From Sulfuriferula plumbiphila (lineage in GTDB: Bacteria > Pseudomonadota > Gammaproteobacteria > Burkholderiales > Sulfuriferulaceae): a stretch of 64,000 nt of DNA. The DNA lies in assembly GCF_009938015.1 (NCBI RefSeq), contig NZ_AP021884.1, forward strand, positions 806,001 through 870,000, given 5' to 3'. A program made the position numbers and the translations under genes. The notes under the pieces are model-generated. The model was not told the origin of the DNA. It was given only the letters and a program-made list of their open reading frames with translations, and did not search any database. Numbering within the stretch: the first letter of the stretch is position 1; the number at the start of each line of letters is the position of its first letter. Positions 50,688-58,815 of this stretch are shown here, piece after piece.

Positions 50688-51710
50688 CTACGCAGGCCTT
50701 ACGCTCACGTAGTCCTGCTGGCAGGCCCGGTCGTGGGCCAGAATCGCCCACGCTGTACGTGCCATCTTGTTGGCCAGGGCGACCGCTGCAACATTTGCGG
50801 GGCGCCGTGCCTGAATTTGTTTCTGCCAGTCCGTCGGTACCTTGGCGTGACTCAGCACGGAGCGCGCACCGTGGATCAATAAGGTGCGCAGGTAAGGATC
50901 ACCTCGCTTCGAGATCGACCCCGGTTTCACCTTGCCGCCGGTGCCACTCTGGCGCGGCACCAGGCCCAGATACGATGCAAACTCGCGCCCTGACTTGAAG
51001 GTCCGGGCATCACCGATCATTGCCACCTGCGCCGTTGCCGTCAGCCGGCCAATGCCAGGAATCTCCGTGATCGCGCGACACGCCGCTTCCTGTTTCTGCC
51101 ACGTGCCTATTTGCTTCTCCAACTCATCGATCTCCTGCCCCAGCGCGTCGATGCGCTGCAACTGATCTTGCAGACCCTTCAATACCCTGCCAGGCAGTAT
51201 CTCTTCCATCTCGGCCATGCGCCGGCGAATCTCCGTCAGTCCTGCCAGTCGTCCCGCTCGAAACGTAATGCCGAACTCGTACAACAACCCTCGCAACTGG
51301 TTCACCTGCATCGTCCGGATCTTGACCAACTGTGCGCGCATCCGGTGCAAGCTGAGCATTGCCTGCTGATCTTCCGTCTTCGCCGCCACCGTCCTCATTC
51401 CCGGCTGCTGCGCTGCCGTCCAGATGGCACGCGCATCTGCTGCGTCGGTCTTGTTGGTCTGCACAAAGGGACGTATGAATTTCGCGTGCAACAGATTCAC
51501 TTTGTGTCCGAGCGACTTGATCTTGCGGGCCCACCAATGACCGCTCCCGCACGCTTCCAGTGCTACCCGGCCCGCCGGCCGCTGCGCCAGAAATGCAATC
51601 AATTCCTCTCGTCCAAACCGTCGATTCACGACTTCCCCGGTCGTTGCGTCAACCCAGTACATCTGGAAAACACGCTTTGCTACATCTAATCCGTATGTCG
51701 TAACATTCAT
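50688..51710 (-). CDS. IS110-family transposase (DEDD)
   Basis: 340 residues, intact. The N-terminal RuvC-like DEDD domain has Asp9 (YGLDVAKRVFQ), Glu52 (ALEACGSGHWW), Asp89 and Asp92 (TNKTDAADARAIW). A coiled-coil region (about 180-230) leads to the Transposase_20 domain (TEIPGIGRLTATAQVAMIG, FASYLGLVPRQSGTGGKVKPGSISKRGDPYLR) with the conserved Ser in QSGTGGK. The ATG at 51710 has GAGGGG upstream. No frameshift or stop is seen, so the element could be active. Confidence 0.95.
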   Translation of the reverse strand: MNVTTYGLDVAKRVFQMYWVDATTGEVVNRRFGREELIAFLAQRPAGRVALEACGSGHWWARKIKSLGHKVNLLHAKFIRPFVQTNKTDAADARAIWTAAQQPGMRTVAAKTEDQQAMLSLHRMRAQLVKIRTMQVNQLRGLLYEFGITFRAGRLAGLTEIRRRMAEMEEILPGRVLKGLQDQLQRIDALGQEIDELEKQIGTWQKQEAACRAITEIPGIGRLTATAQVAMIGDARTFKSGREFASYLGLVPRQSGTGGKVKPGSISKRGDPYLRTLLIHGARSVLSHAKVPTDWQKQIQARRPANVAAVALANKMARTAWAILAHDRACQQDYVSVRPA

Positions 51711-52001
51711 TTCGGGCCCCTCGTTCCTCAAGTGGTTGCTGTGAAACTCCACTTTGGCACATCGATGCCGTTCGGTCCTGGGGGACCCACTACTTACTGC
51801 TAGCCCCCTCCCCGTAGGGAGGGAGGTGTCCATTCCATCTCCAGTCAGGGAATTATAACCGCCAGCGCCAGGGAGGCCGTGTGACAAATTCCCCGCACCC
51901 AATCAGTTTGAACGGATTAACCTGGACAATTTCTGTTGGGCGCTGGCACCGCTGGGCGAATAGGTCTATGTTTAACGCGTTTATACAAAAGGAGAAGGAG
52001 A

Positions 52002-52529
52002 ATGACCATGACCCGCCAAGCCAGCCTGATTTTTTGCCTGCTGATCGGCTGCCTGTCTGGAATCGCGCCCGTTATGTCCGCCGCAGCGCAGTCGCAGCAA
52101 ACAGACATGATCGGTGTGCAGAAACGCACAGACATCAAGGTTGTATACGATGACAAGGACGATGTGTGGGAGGCGGGGATCGGCAAGGGACTGTATTATC
52201 TGCGCGGCTTGCTGGAAGCATACAAATCCTTGGGTGTCCGGCAGGATCAGTTGCACATCAGCATCGTGCTGCATGGCCCCACGGCATACTGGCTGCTCAA
52301 TGACCAGGCTTATCAGCGTGACAAAAAAGACCGGTTCGCCTACAACCCGAACAGCCAGGTGGTGGCCGAACTGCTGCAGCATGGCGTGAGTGTGGAGATC
52401 TGCAACGTCACCATGCGCGCCAAGGGGTTCACGCCAGAAGATTTGTTGCCCGGCGTGGTCATCGTCCATGACGCCTACACCCGGCTGATTGACCTGCAGC
52501 AGCGTGGTTACGCCTATATTCGTTTCTGA
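52002..52529 (+). CDS. Exported DsrE-family protein
   Basis: 175 residues. A signal peptide (ASLIFCLLIGCLSGIAPVMSAAAQ) is followed by a DsrE/DsrF-like domain: IKVVYDDKDDVWEAGIGKGLYYLRGLL, ISIVLHGPTAYWLLND, and the conserved Cys in VSVEICNVTMRAKG. DsrE-type proteins bind or move sulfur or act as small-molecule sensors; periplasmic members are of unknown role. The ATG at 52002 has AAGGAG upstream. The 168 bp between the IS end and this gene hold no other gene. Confidence 0.88.
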   Translation: MTMTRQASLIFCLLIGCLSGIAPVMSAAAQSQQTDMIGVQKRTDIKVVYDDKDDVWEAGIGKGLYYLRGLLEAYKSLGVRQDQLHISIVLHGPTAYWLLNDQAYQRDKKDRFAYNPNSQVVAELLQHGVSVEICNVTMRAKGFTPEDLLPGVVIVHDAYTRLIDLQQRGYAYIRF

Positions 52530-52535
52530 TGGGCG

Positions 52536-53207
52536 CTAGCCGCCCGCGTATAAACCGGGAAACTGCTGGCGCAGCGCGGTCAGCTTGGGCAGATCGTAAA
52601 TCATGATGTAGGGGTCATGCGGATGGCGCATGGCGTAATCCTGGTGATAGGCTTCTGCAGGATAAAATGCCTGGAGCGGGGTCACCGTGGTGACGATGGG
52701 CCGGGCCAACACCTTGGCTGCCTGCAACTGCCTGATGTAGGCCTGTGCGATGCGCTGCTGTTCGGGATTGGCAATAAAGATGCTGGAGCGATACTGGGTG
52801 CCGCGGTCAGGCCCCTGGCGGTTGAGTTCGGTAGGGTTGTGTGCGACAGAGAAATACACCTTGAGCAACTGGCCGTACGTGATTACGGACGGATCATAGG
52901 TGATTCTTATCGACTCGGCGTGTCCGGTATTGCCGCCGCTGACGGTTTCATAGCGGGCGCTATCCGCTGCGCCGCCGGAATAGCCGGCTTGCACGGCCGT
53001 CACTCCTTTGACATGCCGGAATACTGCCTCCATGCCCCAAAAGCAGCCGCCGGCGAGTACTGCCGTTTGCGGCGCGGCGTGGCGGGTCAGCGCGGCATCC
53101 GCTGCCGGATCGGGCAGGGTGGCGCCAGCCGAATCACATGCCTGCAGCATGAATAGCGCCAGTACTCCCAGCAATGTCGTTAAGCTGCGTCTGAACAGGG
53201 GTGACAT
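52536..53207 (-). CDS. msrA: Peptide-methionine (S)-S-oxide reductase, exported lipoprotein form
   Basis: Repairs oxidised methionine (S-sulfoxide). 223 residues. The N-terminal lipoprotein signal (LLGVLALFMLQACDS, lipid Cys24) suggests a periplasmic, membrane-tethered enzyme. The MsrA core begins AVLAGGCFWGMEAVFRHVKGV with the catalytic Cys in GCFWG; GYSGG, HAESIRITYDPSVITYGQLL and DRGTQYRSSIF are typical. Start at 53207 with GGAGG 8 nt upstream. No msrB is adjacent. It converges with the DsrE gene (6 bp apart). Confidence 0.95.
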   Translation of the reverse strand: MSPLFRRSLTTLLGVLALFMLQACDSAGATLPDPAADAALTRHAAPQTAVLAGGCFWGMEAVFRHVKGVTAVQAGYSGGAADSARYETVSGGNTGHAESIRITYDPSVITYGQLLKVYFSVAHNPTELNRQGPDRGTQYRSSIFIANPEQQRIAQAYIRQLQAAKVLARPIVTTVTPLQAFYPAEAYHQDYAMRHPHDPYIMIYDLPKLTALRQQFPGLYAGG

Positions 53208-53300
53208 GATACGTGCCTCCGGCAAGCTTGTTGTTGAATTAAGAGTCAGCCAAATTGAAAGCGTTCCCGCTCAAATCAAAACACAGGCCCAGGAAACACC

Positions 53301-53963
53301 ATGATGATCAACGCAGACCACAGCCAGCGCGCACTGGTTGACCCCGCCCAACTGCGCTGGGTGGATTCGCCGCTGCCCGGTGTGGCGCGCCGCATGCTGG
53401 AGCGCAACGGCGCGGAAGCGGCGCGCGCCACTTCGGTTGTGCGCTATCAGCCGGGCGCCGGATTTGACGCGCATACCCATCCGCAGGGTGAGGAAATCCT
53501 GGTGCTGGAGGGCATCTTCGAGGATGAATACGGCGTCTATCCGGCAGGCACTTATCTGAAAAATCCGCCGGGTTCGGCGCACCGTCCGTTCAGCAGCAGC
53601 GGTTGTACTTTGTTTGTGAAACTGCGCTACATGCAGCCGGACGACACGCAGCGCGTAGTCATCAACACCCATGAAGCGCAGTGGCTGCCGGGGCTGGTGG
53701 ACGGGCTGCAGGTGCTGCCGCTGTCCGCATTCGGCGGCGAGCATACCGCGCTGGTGCGCTGGCAGCCCGGCACGCGCTTTCAGCCGCACCGGCATTATGG
53801 CGGCGAGGAAATTCTGGTGCTGGATGGCGTGTTTCAGGATGAGTTTGGCGATTACGGTCAGGGGATGTGGCTGCGCAGCCCGCATCTGAGCGTGCATCAG
53901 CCATTCAGCGAGCCGGGTTGCACCATCCTGGTCAAGATAGGGCACCTGGACGTCGCGACTTAG
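53301..53963 (+). CDS. Two-domain ChrR-like cupin protein
   Basis: 220 residues with two tandem cupin domains of the ChrR (anti-ECF sigma) type. Metal-binding motifs: FDAHTHPQGEEILVLEGIFEDEYG (first) and FQPHRHYGGEEILVLDGVFQDEFG (second), each followed by a late His (SAHRPFSS, SVHQPFSE). The N-terminal anti-sigma zinc domain of true ChrR is absent, and no sigma factor gene is adjacent, so an independent role is likely. AGGAAAC precedes the ATG. Divergent from msrA. Confidence 0.88.
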   Translation: MMINADHSQRALVDPAQLRWVDSPLPGVARRMLERNGAEAARATSVVRYQPGAGFDAHTHPQGEEILVLEGIFEDEYGVYPAGTYLKNPPGSAHRPFSSSGCTLFVKLRYMQPDDTQRVVINTHEAQWLPGLVDGLQVLPLSAFGGEHTALVRWQPGTRFQPHRHYGGEEILVLDGVFQDEFGDYGQGMWLRSPHLSVHQPFSEPGCTILVKIGHLDVAT

Positions 53964-53995
53964 CACCTGCGCACGAACCGCCGCGCGCCCCTGTT

Positions 53996-54379
53996 TCAAT
54001 GCCTGTGTGAATCGGTGCCGAGCGCGTTGATTGCCGCAAGCTGTTCCGGTGCGGCCTCGCGCTGGATCGCCGCCATGCCCTGTTTGGCACGCTCGTCGCC
54101 GTGCGCGGCGGCAAGGCTGAATAACGCGTAGGCATGCACCAGGTTTTTCGGCAGACCCACACCACGGTAGAACATCAATCCCAGGTTGAACTGCGCCTGA
54201 CGGTCGCCCTGATCGGCCGCTGCGCCGTACCATTTGGCGGCCTCCATATAATCCTGCGGTGCGTCCTTGCCCTCGAAATACAGCACGCCGAGGTTGTATT
54301 GCGCGGTCACATCGCCGCCCTGCGCGGCTTCGAGCAATTTTTTCAGCTGCCCATAACCGGCGAGTTCGATAATATCCAT
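53996..54379 (-). CDS. Sel1-repeat (TPR-like) protein
   Basis: 127 residues without a signal peptide. Two to three Sel1-like repeats are visible: GDVTAQYNLGVLYFEGKDAPQDYMEAAKWYGAAADQ and GDRQAQFNLGLMFYRGVGLPKNLVHAYALFSLAAAHGDERA. They form helical scaffolds for protein contacts. The start at 54379 (MDIIEL) has AAGGA upstream. No partner is obvious. Confidence 0.88.
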   Translation of the reverse strand: MDIIELAGYGQLKKLLEAAQGGDVTAQYNLGVLYFEGKDAPQDYMEAAKWYGAAADQGDRQAQFNLGLMFYRGVGLPKNLVHAYALFSLAAAHGDERAKQGMAAIQREAAPEQLAAINALGTDSHRH

Positions 54380-54481
54380 GTGTATTCCTTGTGTTGGGCG
54401 AATTTTACCCGGATGCGCTCGCACGGGTGCGCATCCGGGGCTAAACTGTCGCGCTCACGCCACCCTGATACCCCCTAGCCC

Positions 54482-55027
54482 ATGGCACTCAAAGCAACCA
54501 TCTTCAAAGCCGACCTGCAAATCGCCGATATGGACCGGCACTATTATGCCAGCCACGCGCTGACCCTTGCGCGCCATCCGTCGGAAACCGACGAGCGCAT
54601 GATGGTGCGCCTGCTGGCATTCGCCCGCCACGCGCATGAATATCTGGCGTTTGCCAAAGGCATCTCCGAAGCGGACGAGCCTGACGCCTGGCAGAAGGAT
54701 TTGACCGGCGCGATTGAACTGTGGATAGACGTGGGGCTGCCTGATGAAAAACGCATCCTCAAAGCCAGCGGCCGTGCCGCCCAGGTGGCGATATACAGCT
54801 ATGGCGGCCACGGCGCCAACCTGTGGTGGGCTGCCATCAGCCCCAGACTCGCGCGGCTGAAAAACCTGACCGTGATCAATCTGCCATTGCCCGTCACCCA
54901 GGCGCTGGCCAAACTGGCGCAACGCAACATGCAGCTCAGTTGCACGATAGAAGATGGCGCAATCTGGCTGTCCAGCGACACCGAAACGGTGCCGGTGGAA
55001 TTTGTCGTACTGCAGGCGCCGGTCTAA
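54482..55027 (+). CDS. yaeQ: YaeQ family protein
   Basis: 181 residues, matching the family in length: KATIFKADLQIADMDRHYYASHALTLARHPSETDERMMVRLLAFA and later DEPDAWQKDLTGAIELWIDVGLPDEKRILKASGRA. The fold is PD-(D/E)XK nuclease-like and the activity is not established; an early report of RfaH-bypassing function was not confirmed. The ribosome-binding site is poor. Confidence 0.93.
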   Translation: MALKATIFKADLQIADMDRHYYASHALTLARHPSETDERMMVRLLAFARHAHEYLAFAKGISEADEPDAWQKDLTGAIELWIDVGLPDEKRILKASGRAAQVAIYSYGGHGANLWWAAISPRLARLKNLTVINLPLPVTQALAKLAQRNMQLSCTIEDGAIWLSSDTETVPVEFVVLQAPV

Positions 55028-55057
55028 AGATGCGCCATTGATTGCCGGGATTCGGTC

Positions 55058-55504
55058 ATGCACATCTGGGTAGATGCCGACGCCTGCCCGGGCGTCATCA
55101 GGGATATCCTGTTCCGTGCCGCAGAGCGGGCGCACATTTCCATGACATTGGTGGCCAACCAGCTGTTGCGCACGCCGCCTTCGCCGTATATCCGCGCGCT
55201 GCAGGTAGCCAGGGGTTTTGACGTGGCGGATAACGAGATCGTGCAGCGGCTGCAAGCGGGCGACCTGGTGATTACCGCGGATATTCCACTGGCGGCGGAC
55301 GTCATTGAAAAAGGCGGCCATGCGCTCAACCCCAGAGGCGAGTTTTACAGCAAGGAAACGATCCGGGCTTTACTCACCATGCGCAACTTCATGGACGCGT
55401 TGCGCGGCAGCGGCGTACAGACAGACGGCCCGGCGGCCTTTTCAAATAGTGACCGGCAGGCGTTTGCCAATCAGCTGGATCGATTTCTGACCCGTCTGGC
55501 GTGA
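55058..55504 (+). CDS. UPF0178 (DUF188, YaiI/YqxD) protein
   Basis: 148 residues: [25 protein letters not shown], then [32 protein letters not shown] and [27 protein letters not shown]. These are the conserved Asp-rich motifs of the family, which has a PIN-like nuclease appearance, with unknown function. It follows yaeQ after 30 bp and may be co-transcribed. Confidence 0.92.
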   Translation: MHIWVDADACPGVIRDILFRAAERAHISMTLVANQLLRTPPSPYIRALQVARGFDVADNEIVQRLQAGDLVITADIPLAADVIEKGGHALNPRGEFYSKETIRALLTMRNFMDALRGSGVQTDGPAAFSNSDRQAFANQLDRFLTRLA

Positions 55505-55515
55505 GTCTGGAAACG

Positions 55516-55660
55516 GCATTAACGGAGCACGGGGAGAAGCAGGAAGGCAAAAGGAAAAAAGCAAAAATGGAAAGACAAAAACCAAGTCCAGAGAGGCGTC
55601 TTGAATTTTGCATTGCAGTTTCCTCCGTGCTCTCCGTGACCGTGGTTAACTGTTTTTCGA
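55516..55660. repeat. Dispersed palindromic repeat, copy E
   Basis: Left part ACGGAGCACGGGGAG (55522-55536) then GGAAGGCAAAAGG; right part CTCCGTGCTCTCCGTG and CGTGGTTAACTGTTTTTCG. The arms are imperfect. It combines the CCACGGAG words of copies B and C with the AAGGCAAAA words of copy A. Confidence 0.75.
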
Positions 55661-55677
55661 AGAGAGGTCATTACCCG

Positions 55678-56082
55678 CTACAACGGCATCGCCAGTTTGT
55701 CGTTAAGCCGCAGCCAGCCGCGTGCCACGCGGTATAGCACCCATAATCCGGCGATGGAGACGACCGCAATCGCCAGCGGAATGCCGATCAGCGTAAACAC
55801 CAGCAGCCACGCCACCACTACCCACAGCAAGGCGAACCAGAAAGTGCGGATCTGCCAGCGGAAATGCGATTCCAGATAAGTGCCGCGTGCCTCGCCGCGC
55901 TTGATATAGTTGAGCACCACCGCCAGGATCGACGGCCAGCCGGTGAGGAAGGCAGTAACGATGAGCATGGGGCTGAGCAAACCCGTGACCACGGTGAACG
56001 CATGCAGACCATAAATCACGTGGGTGATCGTCACCAGGCCATCCGCCGGCAACTTGCCGGCTTCAATATTGTTTTCTGTCAC
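55678..56082 (-). CDS. DUF4870-like membrane protein
   Basis: 134 residues. It has a short N-terminus (VTENNIEAGKLPADG) and three to four hydrophobic segments: THVIYGLHAFTVVTGLLSPML, the loop TYLESHFRWQIRTFWFALLW, then VVVAWLLVFTLIGIPLAIAVV and SIAGLWVLYRVARGWL. The ESHFRWQIRTFWF stretch is typical of DUF4870-type proteins of unknown function. The start is taken as GTG at 56082 because AGGAGG lies 5 nt upstream; the ATG at 56175 would add 31 residues unlike the family. Confidence 0.82.
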   Translation of the reverse strand: MTENNIEAGKLPADGLVTITHVIYGLHAFTVVTGLLSPMLIVTAFLTGWPSILAVVLNYIKRGEARGTYLESHFRWQIRTFWFALLWVVVAWLLVFTLIGIPLAIAVVSIAGLWVLYRVARGWLRLNDKLAMPL

Positions 56083-56319
56083 GCTGGCCTCCTGCAACTG
56101 GACTGATTGGGATGGGTCAGTATAGCGCCCGCGCGGCGCCTTGCGCGTTTTACCAGCATCAGGGGTGCCATGCAACCGCTTCCCCGGCGCGCCATGCAGC
56201 CGGTTATACTGACAGGCATGGCGCCGTGCAATTGGCCTTGTTGCATACAGCGCAACCCATCGCAGCGGCGATTTACCCCGTCAGACAAAATACCCCGTTA
56301 ATCGAATAAAGGAATTCCA

Positions 56320-57390
56320 ATGAGCAGCATGAATGCACTGCTACTCTACTGTCGCGCCGGGTTCGAAAAAGAATGCGCGGGCGAAATCATGGCCTGGGCG
56401 ACCGAGCTGGGCGTACATGGCTACGTCAGAGCCGCCGAGCAAACCGGCTGGGTCCTGTTCCAGGCTGAAACGCAGGATGAGATCACGCTGATTACCAGCG
56501 AGCTACCCTTTACCCGCCTCATTTTTGCGCGCCAGTGGGTGCAAGTCGCGGCGCTGATTCAGGGCATGCCTGAGGGCGACCGCCTTACCGCAGTCAAGGC
56601 CGCCGTGAGCCAGCTTGCGCCACGCTATTCTGAAATCCGGGTGGAAACCCCCGACACCGATGTCGCCAAAACGCGTCTGGGATTTTGTGGGCGTTTCACC
56701 CGTCCGCTCACCGCGGCGCTGGAAAAAACCCGCCAGTTGGTTCCCGGCGCGAGCGCGCCGCGCCTGCATGTGTGTTTTGTGGCCGACGATGCGGCTTATG
56801 TGGGCATCTCCGATCCGGCCAATTCCGCGCCGTGGTTCATGGGTATCCCGCGCGTGCGCGTCGGGCGCGATGCACCGAGCCGCTCCGCCGGCAAGCTGGC
56901 GGAAGCACTGATGGTGTTTCTCGACGGCAGCAACGCGCATGAACTCAAGGCCGGAATGCGCGCTGTCGACCTGGGCGCCTCGCCCGGCGGCTGGGCGTGG
57001 GTGCTGGCGCAAAAAGGCATCCGCGTCACCGCCGTGGATAACGGTCCGATGGCTGCAGCGGCGATGGCCACCGAAATGGTCGAGCACATGCGCGGCGACG
57101 GCTTCACCTACCGGCCGCATCATCCGGTGAACTGGCTGGTGTGCGACATGGTGGAAAGCCCGTCGCGCATTGCCCAGCTGGTGGCGGAATGGATCGCGCG
57201 CGGCCATGCCCGCCACGCCATTTTCAATCTCAAACTGCCGATGAAAAAACGCCTGGAAGAAGTGCGCCGCTGCGAAGAAATTATCGCCAAACGGCTGGAG
57301 CGCGAAGATATGAGCTACACTTTGCAGATCAAACAGCTGTATCACGACCGCGAGGAAGTGACGCTATGTTTGATGCGTGACAAGGCGTGA
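56320..57390 (+). CDS. rlmM: 23S rRNA (cytidine-2498-2'-O)-methyltransferase
   Basis: 356 residues. N-terminal THUMP-like region (LLLYCRAGFEKECAGEIMAWATELG), then a Rossmann methyltransferase with the SAM motif MRAVDLGASPGGWAWVLAQKG, the acidic VTAVDNGPM and VCDMVESPSRIAQLV. A late FNLKLPMKKRLEE stretch includes a Lys of the catalytic set. It modifies C2498 in the peptidyl-transferase region. AAAGGAATTCC precedes the ATG. The upstream 237 bp hold no supported gene. Confidence 0.95.
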   Translation: MSSMNALLLYCRAGFEKECAGEIMAWATELGVHGYVRAAEQTGWVLFQAETQDEITLITSELPFTRLIFARQWVQVAALIQGMPEGDRLTAVKAAVSQLAPRYSEIRVETPDTDVAKTRLGFCGRFTRPLTAALEKTRQLVPGASAPRLHVCFVADDAAYVGISDPANSAPWFMGIPRVRVGRDAPSRSAGKLAEALMVFLDGSNAHELKAGMRAVDLGASPGGWAWVLAQKGIRVTAVDNGPMAAAAMATEMVEHMRGDGFTYRPHHPVNWLVCDMVESPSRIAQLVAEWIARGHARHAIFNLKLPMKKRLEEVRRCEEIIAKRLEREDMSYTLQIKQLYHDREEVTLCLMRDKA

Positions 57391-57479
57391 AACCAACCCC
57401 CCTGTTTAGTCTATTCAATCCCCTGTTGCCGGGAATACATCTAGTCACATCCATGTAACTGAAACAAGCGGAGGTGTGC

Positions 57480-57887
57480 ATGACGGCATTGCGCAAAAAT
57501 CGACCCGATACAGCGCAGAAACAACGTATGGTGGGGGTCGCGTCAGCGCTCGGCTTCCCTCGATCGCGCGCTCGAGTGGCGGCGTCTGTTTACCGAGGTT
57601 TGGGGCACCTTTCTGCTGGTCATGGTTGCTGCCGGTGGCGGGCGCTGAGTGCCGGACTGGTGAACACGATTCTCGGCACCGCCTCAGGAGCGCGCAACAC
57701 CGGCACCAACGGCGCCATCGCGGTGGGCGGCTAGCTTGCCCTGGCAGGGGCTTGGGCGGCGCCGATCAGTGGCGCCCTGATGAACCCGGTGCGCTTCCTG
57801 GCGCCGCACCTGGTGCGTGGCGACTTCGGCACCACCTGGATCGGTCGGGCCGGATCCGGGCGCGCTGATCGGGCAAGTGGGCTGTAA
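57480..57887 (+). pseudogene. Decayed aquaporin/MIP-family channel gene
   Basis: A good ribosome-binding site (GGAGG) and ATG at 57480 begin MTALRKNRPDTAQKQRM. The sequence then shifts to the next frame for SLDRALEWRRLFTEVWGTFLLVMVAAGGG (57556-57645), a typical MIP first helix. It shifts back for LVNTILGTASGARNTGTNGAIAVGG, hits TAG at 57732, and continues in frame as LALAGAWAAPISGALMNPVRFLAPHLVRGDFGTTW. The second NPA box is thus NPV. Most of the middle, including the first NPA box, is deleted. A channel cannot be made from it. Confidence 0.82.
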
Positions 57888-57940
57888 TGAACTTGCGATG
57901 ACCAGGCTACATGCAATGCTGAAAGGAGCTTGACAGACCG

Positions 57941-58585
57941 ATGAATTCCAAACCTTCTAAACCTTCTAAACCCGTATCACCTTCACATAGCCATGACAAA
58001 TTATCCGAAGCTGGACTGGACCAGATCAACGAGAACATCGGCGCCATTTCAGCGTTCTACGCGCGCGAAAAACAAAAGATCAGTCCGTCGCAACGGTTCC
58101 TGGAGAACATTAGCCATTTTGTCGGACAGCCGCTTTATTTCGGTTCGATCCTGCTGTTTGTTTCAGCCTGGATTTTGGCCAATGTATTTGCGCGCCAACT
58201 CGGGTTGGTGGAATTTGACGAACCTCCATTTCTTTGGCTGCAAGGTACGGTCAGTTTGGGTGCGTTGTTGACAACAACAGTGGTTGCGATCAAGCAAAAT
58301 CGCATGGCCAAGATGGAGGAACAGCGCGCGCACCTGGATCTACAGGTCAATCTGCTGACCGAACAGAAAAGTACCAAAATCATTGACCTGCTGGAAGAAC
58401 TGAGACGCGATCTGCCCATGGTCAAAAACCGCTATGATCCTGAAGCGGAAGCATTCCAGGAATCGACCGACCCACATCTGGTTCTCGCGGCGCTGGATGA
58501 ACAGGGAGTGTCGGCGGAGCAGCCACAGGATACGGGAGAGGCTAAAACCGATGTTGAGCGGAATAAACCTGGAAAGAACAGTTAA
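57941..58585 (+). CDS. DUF1003 membrane protein
   Basis: 214 residues. A polar N-terminus precedes SPSQRFLENISHFVGQPLYFGSILLFVSAWI (transmembrane 1) and PPFLWLQGTVSLGALLTTTVVAIKQNRMAKMEEQRAHLDLQVNLLTEQKSTKII, the second helix and conserved DUF1003 stretch. A charged C-terminal tail follows. The function is unknown. AAGGAG lies 13 nt before the ATG, a little far. It directly follows the MIP pseudogene. Confidence 0.87.
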   Translation: MNSKPSKPSKPVSPSHSHDKLSEAGLDQINENIGAISAFYAREKQKISPSQRFLENISHFVGQPLYFGSILLFVSAWILANVFARQLGLVEFDEPPFLWLQGTVSLGALLTTTVVAIKQNRMAKMEEQRAHLDLQVNLLTEQKSTKIIDLLEELRRDLPMVKNRYDPEAEAFQESTDPHLVLAALDEQGVSAEQPQDTGEAKTDVERNKPGKNS

Positions 58586-58622
58586 CCATGGGGAAAAAAC
58601 AAGGAAGGCAAAAATCAAGCCC
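58565..58622. repeat. Dispersed repeat, half copy F
   Basis: GGAAAGAACAGTTAACCATGG followed by GGAAGGCAAAAATCAAGC. It shares the words of copies A, B and E but has no matching right arm, so it appears truncated. The 190 bp from here to the next gene end show nothing else. Confidence 0.65.
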
Positions 58623-58815
58623 GGCGCTGTTGGCAAGCCATGGATTTAGCTCGCGCCTGACCCGCTGTGGGAAAATGCCGATTCGGCCCCCTTGGGCACC
58701 CGATAGCATGACTCGGCAGCTTCAACCTGAAAAATCGCCAGAACACAAAATATGACCCCTTGATTCAATATGGGCCGGATGTGTTGTGTCTGGTGTTGCA
58801 GCTGCCCTGCTGCAC

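Larger units (their letters stand above)
50419..51833 (-). mobile_element. IS110-family insertion sequence, IS1111-type
   Basis: About 1.41 kb. Inverted repeats of 13 bp, ATGGACACCTCCC (50419-50431) and GGGAGGTGTCCAT (51821-51833), bound one transposase gene. The subterminal-repeat layout and the long noncoding segment downstream of the transposase (about 256 bp) against a shorter upstream one (about 110 bp) fit the IS1111 group. True ends may lie a few bases outside the repeats. No target duplication is expected or seen. It sits directly before rmuC in the same direction. Confidence 0.85.

Noticed and set aside
53301-53963. ChrR anti-sigma factor
   Set aside because: Both domains are cupins; the zinc-binding anti-sigma domain and a neighbouring ECF sigma gene are missing.
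56107-56301. Short frames in the gap before rlmM
   Set aside because: No ribosome-binding site or family pattern. The sequence has short repeated words (GCCATGCARCCG) but no supported gene.
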